Assembly: GCA_024235415.1 (NCBI GenBank)
Contig: JACKML010000002.1
Location: forward strand, 372,001-436,000
From: Chromatiaceae bacterium
Lineage (GTDB): Bacteria; Pseudomonadota; Gammaproteobacteria; Chromatiales; Chromatiaceae
DNA length: 64,000 nucleotides
Direction of reading: 5' to 3'
Shown here: positions 43,936 to 52,888 of the stretch, in pieces
Layout of the letters: each line of letters opens with the position of its first letter
How positions within the stretch are numbered: the first letter of the stretch is position 1
Position numbers and translations under genes: made by a program
The notes under the pieces: model-generated
The model's database searches: none
What the model was told of the DNA's origin: nothing
Seen by the model: only the letters and a program-made list of their open reading frames with translations

Positions 43936-45000
43936 TCAGGCGGCGCCCATGTGCGCCGCCAGCCTGGCGCGATCCGGTCGCTCGATGATGCCGCGCTCGG
44001 TCACGATCGCATCGACCAGGTTGGCCGGAGTCACATCGAACACCGGGTTCCAGGCCCCGGCGCCGTCAGCCGCGATGCGCTGACCGCCACACTGCAGGAC
44101 CTCTTCCGCAGGCCGCTCCTCGATCGGGATGGCACGACCATCGGCCGCACCCATATCGATCGTCGAAGTCGGGGCGGCCACCATGAAACGCACACCGTGG
44201 TAGCGCGCCGCGACCGCCAGCCCATAGGTGCCGATCTTGTTGGCGACGTCGCCGTTGGCCGCAATGCGATCTGAACCCACGATCACCCAGCTGATGCCGC
44301 CCGCCGCCATGCGCGCCGCGGCGGCACCATCGGCCATCAGTTTCACCGGGATACCGTCACGCACCAGCTCCCAGGCTGTCAGACGCGCACCCTGCAGCCA
44401 GGGACGTGTCTCGTCGGCATACACCGTATCGATCCGGCCCTGGGCATGCGCACTGCGGATCACGCCCAGCGCGGTGCCCCATCCCCCTGTGGCGAGCCCA
44501 CCGGTGTTGCAATGGGTAATCACCGCGGTCGGCCCGGTGATCAGGCTGGCGCCGAGCTCGCCCATACGCCGGTTGTCCGCAAGGTCGCGCTGATGGATCG
44601 CCACGGCCTCGGCCAGCAGAGCCGGTACCGGATTCGCCTCGTGCAGCGTGGCCAGCAACTCGCGCATGCGTGCGATCGCCCAGAACAGATTGACGGCGGT
44701 CGGGCGTGACTCGGCCAGCACCCGCAGATCGTCCTCCAGCGCCGGGCGCCAGCCTGCCGCATCCTGGGCAAACCGCTGACGCGCCGCCAGCACCACGCCG
44801 TAGGCCGCCGCTATGCCGATCGCCGGCGCGCCGCGTACCACCATCGCGCGAATCGCGGCAGCAGTAGTGGCAGCGTCGCTGCACTCGATAAATACCTCGC
44901 GCCGTGGCAGCAGGCGCTGGTCGAGCAGATAGAGCCGGTCGTCACGCCACAGTACGGCGAGATCGGCGGTCACAGGGATATCCAGGGTCACTTCTTTCAT
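43936..45000 (-). CDS. mtnA: S-methyl-5-thioribose-1-phosphate isomerase
   Basis: 354 aa. LDQRLLPRREVFIECSDAAT, AIRAMVVRGAPAIGIAAAYG, LTHCNTGG-like ITHCNTGGLATGG and IVGSDRIAANGDVANKIGTY are the MtnA signatures with the catalytic Cys and Asp. It isomerises methylthioribose-1-phosphate in methionine salvage. It is divergent from mtaD, matching Pseudomonas, where MTA is first deaminated to methylthioinosine. Confidence 0.94.
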   Translation of the reverse strand: MKEVTLDIPVTADLAVLWRDDRLYLLDQRLLPRREVFIECSDAATTAAAIRAMVVRGAPAIGIAAAYGVVLAARQRFAQDAAGWRPALEDDLRVLAESRPTAVNLFWAIARMRELLATLHEANPVPALLAEAVAIHQRDLADNRRMGELGASLITGPTAVITHCNTGGLATGGWGTALGVIRSAHAQGRIDTVYADETRPWLQGARLTAWELVRDGIPVKLMADGAAAARMAAGGISWVIVGSDRIAANGDVANKIGTYGLAVAARYHGVRFMVAAPTSTIDMGAADGRAIPIEERPAEEVLQCGGQRIAADGAGAWNPVFDVTPANLVDAIVTERGIIERPDRARLAAHMGAA

Positions 45001-45102
45001 AACGGCATGTCACTTCGCGTGTCTGTTACGCGTCTCGCGGTAGGGTCGAGGCAGGAAATTGCGCTATTTTATCCGCCTGGTGGCAAACAACGGCAAAGAA
45101 TC

Positions 45103-46419
45103 GTGCAAACAGACCTGCTTATCCATGCCGACTGGGTGATACCGGTCGACGAACCCGGCGTGCTCGCGCAACACAGCATCGCCGTCGACGGCGGCAGGAT
45201 CTCGGCAATCCTCACGCGCGACGAGGCGCAACAGCAGGTCACGGCGCGTGAAACCGTCACGCTGGCCGGGCACGCCCTGATCCCGGGCCTGATCAACGCG
45301 CACACACACAGCGCGATGTGCCTGTTCCGCGGCCTCGCCGACGACCTGCCACTGATGACCTGGCTGAACGAGCACATCTGGCCGGCCGAGGCACGTTGGG
45401 TGCACGAGGAGTTCGTCGCCGACGGATCACGACTGGCAATCGCCGAGATGATCCGCAGCGGCACCACGTGCTTCAACGATATGTATTTCTTTCCCGATGT
45501 CACCGGACGGGTCGCCGCGCAGGCAGGCATGCGTGCCACCGTCGGCCTGATCCTGATCGACTTCCCTTCGGCCTGGGCCAGCGATGCCGACGCCTACCTG
45601 GACAAGGCAATCGCGGTGCATGACCAGTTCCGTAGCGACCCGCTGGTGCGCACCGCGTTTGCACCGCACGCACCCTACTCGGTGTCCGACGCTCCGCTGC
45701 GCCGTGTCGTCACGCTGGCCAACGAGCTCGACCTGCCGGTGCACATGCACGTGCACGAGACAGACACCGAGGTCAGCGGCAGCATCACCCAACACGGCCG
45801 GCGGCCGATCGAGCGCCTGCACCGTCTCGACCTGATCAACCCGACACTGATGGCCGTGCATATGACGCAGCTCGAGGGCGACGAGATCGACCTGTTCGCC
45901 GGCAGCGGCGCGCACGTCGTGCACTGCCCGCAATCGAATCTGAAGCTCGCCTCCGGTCACTGTCCGGTGACCCGGCTGCTCGAGGCCGGGATAAACGTCG
46001 CGCTCGGCACCGACGGTGCCGCCAGCAACAATGACCTGGACATGCTCGCCGAGATGCAGACCGCCGCACTGCTGGCCAAGGGCGGCAGCGGGGACGCCTG
46101 CGCCCTGCCGGCACAGCAGGCGCTGCACATGGCGACCCTGGCCGGCGCGCGCGCGCTCGGCATCGGTGACCTGACCGGCTCCCTGACGGTTGGCAAGTCC
46201 GCCGACATCGTCGCACTCGACCTCTCGCAGCCCGAGACCCAGCCGGTGTTCAACCCGATATCGCAGCTCGTGTACGCGGCAGGACGCGAACAGGTGCGTC
46301 ATGTGTGGATCAACGGGCGGCAGGTGCTGAAAAATCGCGCACTGACGACGATCGACCTGGCGCAGACGCTGCAGCGCGCCACCAGCTGGCACGAGCGGAT
46401 CATGAAACACCCTGGCTGA
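45103..46419 (+). CDS. mtaD: 5-methylthioadenosine/S-adenosylhomocysteine deaminase (MtaD-like amidohydrolase)
   Basis: 438 aa. Metal ligands are NAHTHSAMCLFRGLADDLP, the HVHETDTEVSGS strand and GTDGAASNNDLDML. I use the GTG at 45103 because TATTTT (45065-45070), a likely -10 box, lies within the longer reading and the family starts with DLLIHADWVIP. Together with mtnA it fits the Pseudomonas-type salvage route through methylthioinosine. The phosphorylase that joins the two is not in this window. Confidence 0.9.
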   Translation: MQTDLLIHADWVIPVDEPGVLAQHSIAVDGGRISAILTRDEAQQQVTARETVTLAGHALIPGLINAHTHSAMCLFRGLADDLPLMTWLNEHIWPAEARWVHEEFVADGSRLAIAEMIRSGTTCFNDMYFFPDVTGRVAAQAGMRATVGLILIDFPSAWASDADAYLDKAIAVHDQFRSDPLVRTAFAPHAPYSVSDAPLRRVVTLANELDLPVHMHVHETDTEVSGSITQHGRRPIERLHRLDLINPTLMAVHMTQLEGDEIDLFAGSGAHVVHCPQSNLKLASGHCPVTRLLEAGINVALGTDGAASNNDLDMLAEMQTAALLAKGGSGDACALPAQQALHMATLAGARALGIGDLTGSLTVGKSADIVALDLSQPETQPVFNPISQLVYAAGREQVRHVWINGRQVLKNRALTTIDLAQTLQRATSWHERIMKHPG

Positions 46420-46517
46420 ACTGCTGCACCCCCCATATCGCGCGGCCCAGGCGACGCTACCGGGGAAGCGCCCACGCCTTATAATGCCAGTCCAGATCGA
46501 ACAGAAGGTCAGTGACC

Positions 46518-47234
46518 ATGTGTGCAGCCATCAACGTTGACCACGCCGAAGTCAGCAAATTCGAACAGCTGGCCTCGCGCTGGTGGGATCCCAACAGTGA
46601 ATTCAAGCCACTGCACGAGATCAACCCGTTGCGTCTCGACTACATCGACGCGCGGGCCGGGCTGAGCGGCAAGCTGGTGCTCGACGTCGGCTGCGGCGGC
46701 GGCATACTCGCCGAATCGATGGCGGCACGTGGCGCGAATGTCATCGGCATCGACATGGGTGAGGCACCGCTCGAAGTCGCGCGCCTGCACCTGCTCGAGA
46801 GTGGCCAGCACGTGGACTATCGGCGGATACCCGTCGAGCAGCTGGCGAGCGAAATGCCGGCGAAGTTCGATGTCGTGACCTGCATGGAGATGCTCGAACA
46901 TGTACCCGACCCTGCCTCCGTGGTCGCGGCCTGCGCCACCCTGGTCAAGCCGGGTGGGCAGGTGTTCTTCTCGACGATCAACCGCAATCCCAAGTCGTAT
47001 CTGTTTGCGATTGTCGGTGCCGAGTATGTCCTGCGCCTGCTGCCTCGCGGCACTCACGACTACGCCAAATTCATCCGGCCGTCCGAGTTGTCACGCTGGA
47101 TACGCGGTGCCGGGCTCGATGCGCGCGATATCACCGGACTGACGTATAACCCGCTGACCGGGATCTACAAACTCGACCCGCGCGACGTTGACGTGAATTA
47201 CATGATCGCGACCGTGCGCCCGGAGCCTGCGTGA
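46518..47234 (+). CDS. ubiG: Ubiquinone biosynthesis O-methyltransferase UbiG
   Basis: 238 aa. EVSKFEQLASRWWDPNSEFK, then LVLDVGCGGGILAESMA, VTCMEMLEHVPDP and GTHDYAKFIRPSEL are the UbiG blocks. It performs both O-methylations of ubiquinone synthesis. It begins a run ubiG-mupP-SQS-like-yciK whose outer genes match the Pseudomonas order. Confidence 0.96.
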   Translation: MCAAINVDHAEVSKFEQLASRWWDPNSEFKPLHEINPLRLDYIDARAGLSGKLVLDVGCGGGILAESMAARGANVIGIDMGEAPLEVARLHLLESGQHVDYRRIPVEQLASEMPAKFDVVTCMEMLEHVPDPASVVAACATLVKPGGQVFFSTINRNPKSYLFAIVGAEYVLRLLPRGTHDYAKFIRPSELSRWIRGAGLDARDITGLTYNPLTGIYKLDPRDVDVNYMIATVRPEPA

Positions 47235-47908
47235 GAAAACCGCCGCGTGCCGTGTTGTTCGACCTTGACGGCACCCTCGCTGACACCGCCCCCGATCTCG
47301 CCTATGCGTTGAACCAGACGCTGCTGCGGTTCGAACGGCAACCACTGCCGTATGCAACGATCCGTCCGGTGGTTTCGCACGGTGGCGTGGCGCTGATCCA
47401 GCTGGGCTTTGGCATGTCGCCCGATCAACCGGGTTTTGAGCAACGCCGGCAATACCTGCTGGATGTCTACGCCGCCAACCTGTGTCGCGAGACGGTCCTG
47501 TTCCCTGGCATGGCCGAGGTACTGGAACACCTCGAGGCACACGCGGTGCCCTGGGGCATCGTGACCAACAAGCCCGCCTGGCTCACAGATCCGCTGATCG
47601 CCGCGATGCGACTGGACCGGCGCGCCGGGTGCGTGGTGAGCGGTGACACCTGTGCCCAACGAAAGCCGCACCCGCAACCCATCCTGCACGCCTGCCAACT
47701 GCTCGGCCGCGATCCCGCCGACACCTGGTATGTGGGGGACGCGGGGCGTGACATCGAGGCAGGACGCGCCGCCGGTTGCCTGACCGTGGGTGCGTTGTTC
47801 GGCTACCTGCACCCCGAAGATCCACCGGAGGACTGGGACAGCGATCTGACGGTCGAGAACCCGGCACAGCTGCTGACACTGTTGGACAATGGCGCCGGCA
47901 TCGCCTGA
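47231..47908 (+). CDS. mupP: HAD phosphatase, probably MupP (N-acetylmuramic acid 6-phosphate phosphatase)
   Basis: 225 aa HAD subfamily IA. Motif I is VLFDLDGTLADTAPDL, motif II IVTNKP, motif III RKPHPQPIL and motif IV YVGDAGRDIEAGRAAG. By sequence it could be a phosphoglycolate phosphatase. The position between ubiG and yciK is that of MupP in Pseudomonas peptidoglycan recycling, so I prefer MupP. The GTG start overlaps the ubiG stop. Confidence 0.8.
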   Translation: MRKPPRAVLFDLDGTLADTAPDLAYALNQTLLRFERQPLPYATIRPVVSHGGVALIQLGFGMSPDQPGFEQRRQYLLDVYAANLCRETVLFPGMAEVLEHLEAHAVPWGIVTNKPAWLTDPLIAAMRLDRRAGCVVSGDTCAQRKPHPQPILHACQLLGRDPADTWYVGDAGRDIEAGRAAGCLTVGALFGYLHPEDPPEDWDSDLTVENPAQLLTLLDNGAGIA

Positions 47909-48662
47909 CGATGCCGCGTGGGGCTTTCCCAACCGCGCCACGCCGATCGGTTCCGCTGCCTACTACGCGGTCCGCTTCTGTCCGCCAGGGCAGCGCGAGC
48001 GCAATGCCCTGCTGCTGGCCTGGTACGACCTGGTGCAGGAGATAGTCAAACAGCACACCGACCCCGGTGCGGCACGCCTTAAACTCGACTGGTGGCGCCA
48101 GGAAGTGACCTTGCTCAATGACTCACGGTGCCGTCATCCGCTCACCCAGGCGCTTCAGGACGCCGGTGTCGATGCAGCAGCGGTAGCGCCGATGACGGCG
48201 ATTCTCGAGACCGCCGACGGCGAGATCCGTTCGCCGCAGGTGCGCGATGACGATGCGTTCGCTGCTGCCTGCCGTCGCTCTTTCGGCAACTTCTTCGTGC
48301 TGCTGCACCGCCTCGACGCAATCACCCCCGAGAATGACCGGCACTGCCGCGAGTGTGGGGCCTATTGCGCGGCGGTGGAACGCATCCGCCAACTGGCCCC
48401 ATCACCACTGCGCGTGCCACCGGACACCCGCGCTGCGGCACTAAGAGCGTTGTCGCCCGAACAGCGGGGCCGGCGTCTGGAGGCGCTGCTTGCCGGATTC
48501 GACAACGCACCAACACGACCGCTACCGGCGCTTGCGGCACGCCTGCTGGCGTTGAGCAAGGCAATGCACAACAAAATCCGCAACAGCGGTTATCCTGTCG
48601 CAGATGCCCTGGTGGAACGTGCGCCTCTTGGCCTGCTTTGGACCGCCTGGCGCTGCCGTTGA
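47889..48662 (+). CDS. Squalene/phytoene synthase-like protein without the Asp-rich motifs
   Basis: 257 aa. The isoprenoid synthase fold is suggested by SAAYYAVRFCPPGQRERNALL, LKLDWWRQEV and RRSFGNFFVLLHRLD. The first Asp-rich motif reads AWYDLVQEIVK instead of xxDDxxD. The second region (AAVERIRQLAPSPLRVPPD) lacks DxxxD as well. It is therefore probably not a prenyl synthase; it may be closer to the NDUFAF6-like non-enzymatic group. It overlaps mupP by 20 bases and precedes yciK. Confidence 0.75.
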   Translation: MAPASPDDAAWGFPNRATPIGSAAYYAVRFCPPGQRERNALLLAWYDLVQEIVKQHTDPGAARLKLDWWRQEVTLLNDSRCRHPLTQALQDAGVDAAAVAPMTAILETADGEIRSPQVRDDDAFAAACRRSFGNFFVLLHRLDAITPENDRHCRECGAYCAAVERIRQLAPSPLRVPPDTRAAALRALSPEQRGRRLEALLAGFDNAPTRPLPALAARLLALSKAMHNKIRNSGYPVADALVERAPLGLLWTAWRCR

Positions 48663-48683
48663 CCGTATACAGAGAACACATCC

Positions 48684-49427
48684 ATGCATGCAGACTACCG
48701 ACCCGCCGATAACCTCCTCGAAGATCGGATCATTCTCGTCACCGGGGCCGGTGACGGCATCGGCCGCGCCGCCGCCCTCGCCTATGCCGCACACGGCGCA
48801 ACGGTCGTGCTGCTTGGCAAGTCGGTGGCAAAACTGGAGGCGGTCTACGATCAGATCGAGGCCGCACGTGGCCCGATACCGGCCATCTACCCGATGCACC
48901 TGGAGGGCGCGTCGCCCTACGACTACGAGGAGCTGGCTCACGCGATACACAGCAATTTCGAGCGCCTCGACGGCATCCTTCACAACGCCGCCAACCTTCC
49001 CTATCTCAGCCGGATCAAGGACTACGACGGCGAGGACTGGCTGAAGGTGATGCAGGTCAATGTCAATGCGCCGTTCTTCATCACCCAGGCGTGCATGCCG
49101 CTGCTGGAACAGTCACCGGATGCCAGCGTACTGTTCACCACGGACGCGGCGGGACACCGCGGCAAGGCCTACTGGGGCGCATACGGCGTGTCCAAGTTCG
49201 CCATCGAGGGGCTGACCCAGACGCTCGCCGCCGAACTCGAAAACTCTGCGATCCGTGTCAACTGCATCGACCCCGGCCCGACCCGCACCGCCATGCGCAA
49301 ACGCGCCTTCCCCGGCGAAGAAAATGCCAGCCTGAAAACACCGGAGACACTGGCGCCGCTCTACCTGTGGGCGATCGGACCGGACAGCCGCGGCACCACC
49401 GGCCAGCGCCTGACCTGGGACGACTGA
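48684..49427 (+). CDS. yciK: YciK-family short-chain dehydrogenase
   Basis: 247 aa. Cofactor site ILVTGAGDGIGRAAALAYAA, structural LHNAANLPYLS, catalytic Ser region SVLFTTDAAGHRGKAYWGAY and Tyr-x-x-x-Lys as YGVSKFA. The C-terminal RTAMRKRAFPGEEN is characteristic of YciK. The substrate is unknown. It ends the ubiG transcript; a hairpin follows at 49447-49493. Confidence 0.9.
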   Translation: MHADYRPADNLLEDRIILVTGAGDGIGRAAALAYAAHGATVVLLGKSVAKLEAVYDQIEAARGPIPAIYPMHLEGASPYDYEELAHAIHSNFERLDGILHNAANLPYLSRIKDYDGEDWLKVMQVNVNAPFFITQACMPLLEQSPDASVLFTTDAAGHRGKAYWGAYGVSKFAIEGLTQTLAAELENSAIRVNCIDPGPTRTAMRKRAFPGEENASLKTPETLAPLYLWAIGPDSRGTTGQRLTWDD

Positions 49428-49446
49428 GCAATTACCGTTTGACTGA

Positions 49447-49493
49447 GGGATTTCGGCCGGGGAAACCGCCCGGCGCACACCGCCGAAAGCCCC
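49447..49493 (+). terminator. Possible terminator or structured leader between yciK and the GGDEF-EAL gene
   Basis: GGGATTTCGGC (49447-49457) can pair with GCCGAAAGCCCC (49482-49493), and the interior CCGGGGAAACCGCCCGG adds a second stem. GATTTGTCT follows, a poor T-run. It most likely ends the yciK transcript; it does not match the c-di-GMP riboswitch consensus. Confidence 0.35.
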
Positions 49494-49535
49494 GATTTGT
49501 CTCAAGTCAGGATCCACGTTGACGCTATACCTCGA

Positions 49536-51488
49536 ATGACGCGAACACCAGATGCGCGATCAAGGGACTCTGACGACAACGTAAACATCGAACTCGAACA
49601 GGTAAAGATCGTTTTTGCCGCAGTCCCGCTTTCTCTGGCGGCGAATCTGATCAACAGCATCATACTCAGCATTGCGCTGTGGGGGCTGCTTGCTCATTCA
49701 GTCATTCTCGTGTGGCTGTCCGGCATCACGGCAATATCCGCATTTCGCTGGTTGACCTACCGGCAATTCACGGCCGCGGACGATGCATCCCGATCCGCCC
49801 CGTCGTGGCGTTCGCTGGCAACCATCGGCACGTTGCTGTCCGGGGCCCTTTGGGGGTCGACAGCATTCCTGCTTTTCCCTGCAGACAGTATGGTTCATCA
49901 GGTCTTTCTGGCCTTCGTCATCGCCGGTATCAGCGCCGGGGCGGTGACCACGCTTTCGGCAATCTACGGTCTGGCAGCCGGCTTCCTGCTGTTGACACTG
50001 GGACCCATGATGTGGCGCTTTCTGGCTGCAGATCACATGCTTGGTCATACGATGGCGTTGATGACTGCATTGTTTGCGCTGATGATTGTTGTATCGTCGG
50101 GACGGCTGAATAAAACGATTCTCGAATCATTGCAGATTCGCAACCAACGACGGCAGGCCGAACGCACCATCCGCCGCCAGGCCCTTTACGACGAGCTCAC
50201 CAGGCTTCCCAATCGGCGGCTGCTGCTCGACCGCCTCCGCCAGGAAATGGCACGGTCACAGCGGCACGGCCACATGGGTGCGGTGCTGTTCCTCGACGTG
50301 GACCATTTCAAGACCATCAACGACTCCCTCGGACACCGCGTCGGTGACAAGCTGCTGCAATCTGTCTCCTTGCGTTTGCTGGGGCGTCTGCGCGACGAAG
50401 ACACCGTCGCGCGCATCGGAGGTGACGAATTCGTCGCGCTGATCCCCGAGATCGGCGACGCAAGCGGTACCGCTGTCGCCAATAGCCAACAGGTCGCCCT
50501 TGAGATGCTGGGCCTGTTTCGCCAACCCTTCACGATCGAGGGCCATGAACTGCATCTTTCCGCCAGCATCGGTGTAACGCTGTTTCCGCTGGGTCAGCAA
50601 GATCCCGAAGCCCTGCTACAGCAGGCCGACGTGGCAATGTACAGCGCGAAGGAAAGCGGTCGCGACAACACACAGTTGTTCCTGCCGAGCATGCAGGCTG
50701 CAGTCGATGAACGCCTGAAGATCGAACGCGGCCTGCGTCACGCACTCGCCCACGGCGGACTCGAGCTGTACTACCAGCCGCAGGTGGCCGACGACGGAAA
50801 GCTCATCGGTGCCGAGGCGTTGGCTCGCTGGAGGCATCCTGAATACGGTCTCGTGTCACCGGCACAGTTCATCTGTATCGCGGAAGAGACGGGATTGATC
50901 TACCAGCTCGGAGACTGGGTGTTACGGCGTGCCTGTGCAGACCTTGCAGAGCTCAGCGTCGACACCGACCTTCGCATCTCGGTAAATATCAGCCCGAAGC
51001 AGTTTCGCGAGGCAGGTTTCGTCGAGCGCGTAACCTCTATCGTTGCAGACACCGGCGCCCCGCCGGAACGTTTGACGCTGGAAATCACCGAAAGCGTCGT
51101 CATCGACAACATCGAACAGACCGTGGAACGCATGCACGCACTCAAGGCGCTGGGTATCAGCTTCTCGGTGGACGACTTCGGCACCGGACACTCTTCCCTC
51201 GCCTACCTCAAGCGCCTGCCGCTCGACACCTTGAAAATAGACCAGTCGTTCGTCCGTGATATCGGTACTGATCCGAACGATGCCGTCATCGTCGAGACCA
51301 TCATCGTGATGGCCAGGCACCTGGGGATGGACGTGATCGCGGAGGGCGTGGAGACCAACGAGGCCTTGACCTTTCTTCGGTCCCGGGGATGCCGCAAGTT
51401 TCAGGGCTACCTGTTTGGGAGACCAGGGCCTCTCAACGCGTTGTACTCCAGTCTGGGTACACGGCGGGCAGCCGATGTGGCGAGTTGA
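49536..51488 (+). CDS. Membrane GGDEF-EAL protein (c-di-GMP turnover)
   Basis: 650 aa. The N-terminal half has about six membrane helices (residues 25-200) resembling a MASE-type sensor. A GGDEF domain follows with intact RIGGDEFVALIPE, then an EAL domain with GAEALARWRHPEYG, TLEITESV and SVDDFGTGHSSLAYLKRLP. Both active sites look complete, so it could make and degrade c-di-GMP. A TTG start 39 bases upstream is possible, but it sits right on the preceding hairpin; the ATG at 49536 is preferred. Confidence 0.9.
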   Translation: MTRTPDARSRDSDDNVNIELEQVKIVFAAVPLSLAANLINSIILSIALWGLLAHSVILVWLSGITAISAFRWLTYRQFTAADDASRSAPSWRSLATIGTLLSGALWGSTAFLLFPADSMVHQVFLAFVIAGISAGAVTTLSAIYGLAAGFLLLTLGPMMWRFLAADHMLGHTMALMTALFALMIVVSSGRLNKTILESLQIRNQRRQAERTIRRQALYDELTRLPNRRLLLDRLRQEMARSQRHGHMGAVLFLDVDHFKTINDSLGHRVGDKLLQSVSLRLLGRLRDEDTVARIGGDEFVALIPEIGDASGTAVANSQQVALEMLGLFRQPFTIEGHELHLSASIGVTLFPLGQQDPEALLQQADVAMYSAKESGRDNTQLFLPSMQAAVDERLKIERGLRHALAHGGLELYYQPQVADDGKLIGAEALARWRHPEYGLVSPAQFICIAEETGLIYQLGDWVLRRACADLAELSVDTDLRISVNISPKQFREAGFVERVTSIVADTGAPPERLTLEITESVVIDNIEQTVERMHALKALGISFSVDDFGTGHSSLAYLKRLPLDTLKIDQSFVRDIGTDPNDAVIVETIIVMARHLGMDVIAEGVETNEALTFLRSRGCRKFQGYLFGRPGPLNALYSSLGTRRAADVAS

Positions 51489-51546
51489 GGGCCGGCCAAC
51501 ACGCACCCGAACGCCACTGAACCGGCGGCGCCCGCCACCATCCGCA

Positions 51547-52590
51547 TCAGTTCATCAGATCGACCTTGATCCCACGCTCCGCCAGCATCTCTGTGCGGTG
51601 TTGCAGAAAACGCTGGAACGACGGCTGCCACCGATAGGCGCCGGACACCACGTAGTCGATCGCACCATGTACGTGAAAGGCCCGCAGGTAGGCTTCGGTG
51701 CGAAACACCTCGTGACCCTGGCGATCGAAGAACACCAGGCTCGGCGCATACTGGATGCCCAGTTCCCGGGCCCAGTCACGCGCGCTGAGTTGGCGTCCGT
51801 CCGGGGTCTGCAGCGTGTCCGTTGACCGCAGATCGACCTGTGCCACGTCGACGTTGGTCAACGCGTACGCCAGCTCGCTGCGCGACAGGGTATCGCGATG
51901 CAATTCGTCGCACGCGATGCAACTGCCTTGCTCGAACAGCACCAGCAGAGGCCTGCCGTCGTCGCCACGGTCGGCCAGTTGCAGCGGGCTCGCGAGCATA
52001 CCGGGCAGACTGTTCAGTTTCGCACTCGCGGCTTTTGGTGATGCCGCGGCGAGGAAGTCCGGGAAACTGCCCTGTCGTTCATGCTGGCCGGCGACGAAGT
52101 CGAGCGCCACGGTGAATTTGTGCGGGGCGAAATAACCGTTGATGCGCAACACCACACCACCGCTTTCGTCGAGAAACAGCAGCGTCGGCGTATATTGCAC
52201 CCGAAGTGCCGCGGCAAAGGCCTTTTCGGTGCTCCGCGCACCTTGCAGATCGGTCACCTCGCGGTCACCCCACATATTGATCGCAATGACGTCGAATCCC
52301 TGTTGCGTCTTTTCCGCTATCTCCCGGTTGCCGAAGTTGTCATTGAGCAACTTCGCGCAGTAGGGGCAACCGTCCTGGTAGAAATAGAGCAGCACCCTCC
52401 TGCCTGCCGCTGCCGCTTCCGCGATGTCTTCGCGGATGTCGAGGAAAGACTCTTTGAACCACGCCGGCTTTTCCTGGTAGCCGGGGTTCACCATGCCTGC
52501 ACCGAGGGTGCCGCCGTGCACTGGCGCCCCCGCCGCATGCACCGACATGCCACCGACCAGAAGGACCAGCAAAAGCATCACAACATTCAT
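51547..52590 (-). CDS. Exported protein with two thioredoxin-like domains
   Basis: 347 aa with a signal peptide (MNVVMLLLVLLVGGMSVHAA). Domain one (about 55-170) has the redox pair in YQDGCPYCAKLL (Cys75, Cys78) and the cis-proline VQYTPTLLFLD. Domain two (about 195-345) has EQGSCIACDEL (Cys224, Cys227) and IQYAPSLVFFD. Thioredoxins of this type (SoxW/SoxS-like) support sox or cytochrome maturation, which fits the soxXA genes 11 kb away, but the link is inference. The ATG at 52590 has CGGAG upstream. Confidence 0.85.
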   Translation of the reverse strand: MNVVMLLLVLLVGGMSVHAAGAPVHGGTLGAGMVNPGYQEKPAWFKESFLDIREDIAEAAAAGRRVLLYFYQDGCPYCAKLLNDNFGNREIAEKTQQGFDVIAINMWGDREVTDLQGARSTEKAFAAALRVQYTPTLLFLDESGGVVLRINGYFAPHKFTVALDFVAGQHERQGSFPDFLAAASPKAASAKLNSLPGMLASPLQLADRGDDGRPLLVLFEQGSCIACDELHRDTLSRSELAYALTNVDVAQVDLRSTDTLQTPDGRQLSARDWARELGIQYAPSLVFFDRQGHEVFRTEAYLRAFHVHGAIDYVVSGAYRWQPSFQRFLQHRTEMLAERGIKVDLMN

Positions 52591-52835
52591 AAACACTCCG
52601 ACTAATGGCGATCGGCAACAGACCCGACCTGCGACAGGATATTTCTGCCTACCTGGCATACCCGGCGTCCTGGCCTTGTCTACCATGTCGGAAAGCCGCC
52701 ACCGAACAGGGTTCCCGAAAAACGCCATTGTTCCGTCATTTAGGAATTTCGGGTAAGGCTCAAAAACCGACACTATTCCGTCGCTGTGCATTTGAGTAAA
52801 AACAAGCTATTGTTTTAGCTGATAAAATCATAACT

Positions 52836-52849
52836 GGCACGGGTTTCGC
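52836..52849 (+). promoter_or_regulatory. Sigma-54-type promoter before the diguanylate cyclase gene
   Basis: TGGCACGGGTTTCGC has GG (52836-52837) and GC (52848-52849) exactly ten bases apart, with only one mismatch to the TGGCAC-N5-TTGC consensus. The expected transcript start is near 52861, 28 bases before the ATG. A short inverted repeat AGCTA-TTGTTT-TAGCT (52806-52821) lies upstream. The rest of the 52591-52888 gap holds no other feature I recognise. Confidence 0.5.
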
Positions 52850-52888
52850 TATACGATTGCTGTTTATACAGCTATCGAGAATGCAGAC

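Noticed and set aside
49447..49493. c-di-GMP riboswitch ahead of the GGDEF-EAL gene
   Set aside because: The hairpin lacks the conserved GEMM cores and the tetraloop and receptor arrangement; a terminator of yciK is simpler.
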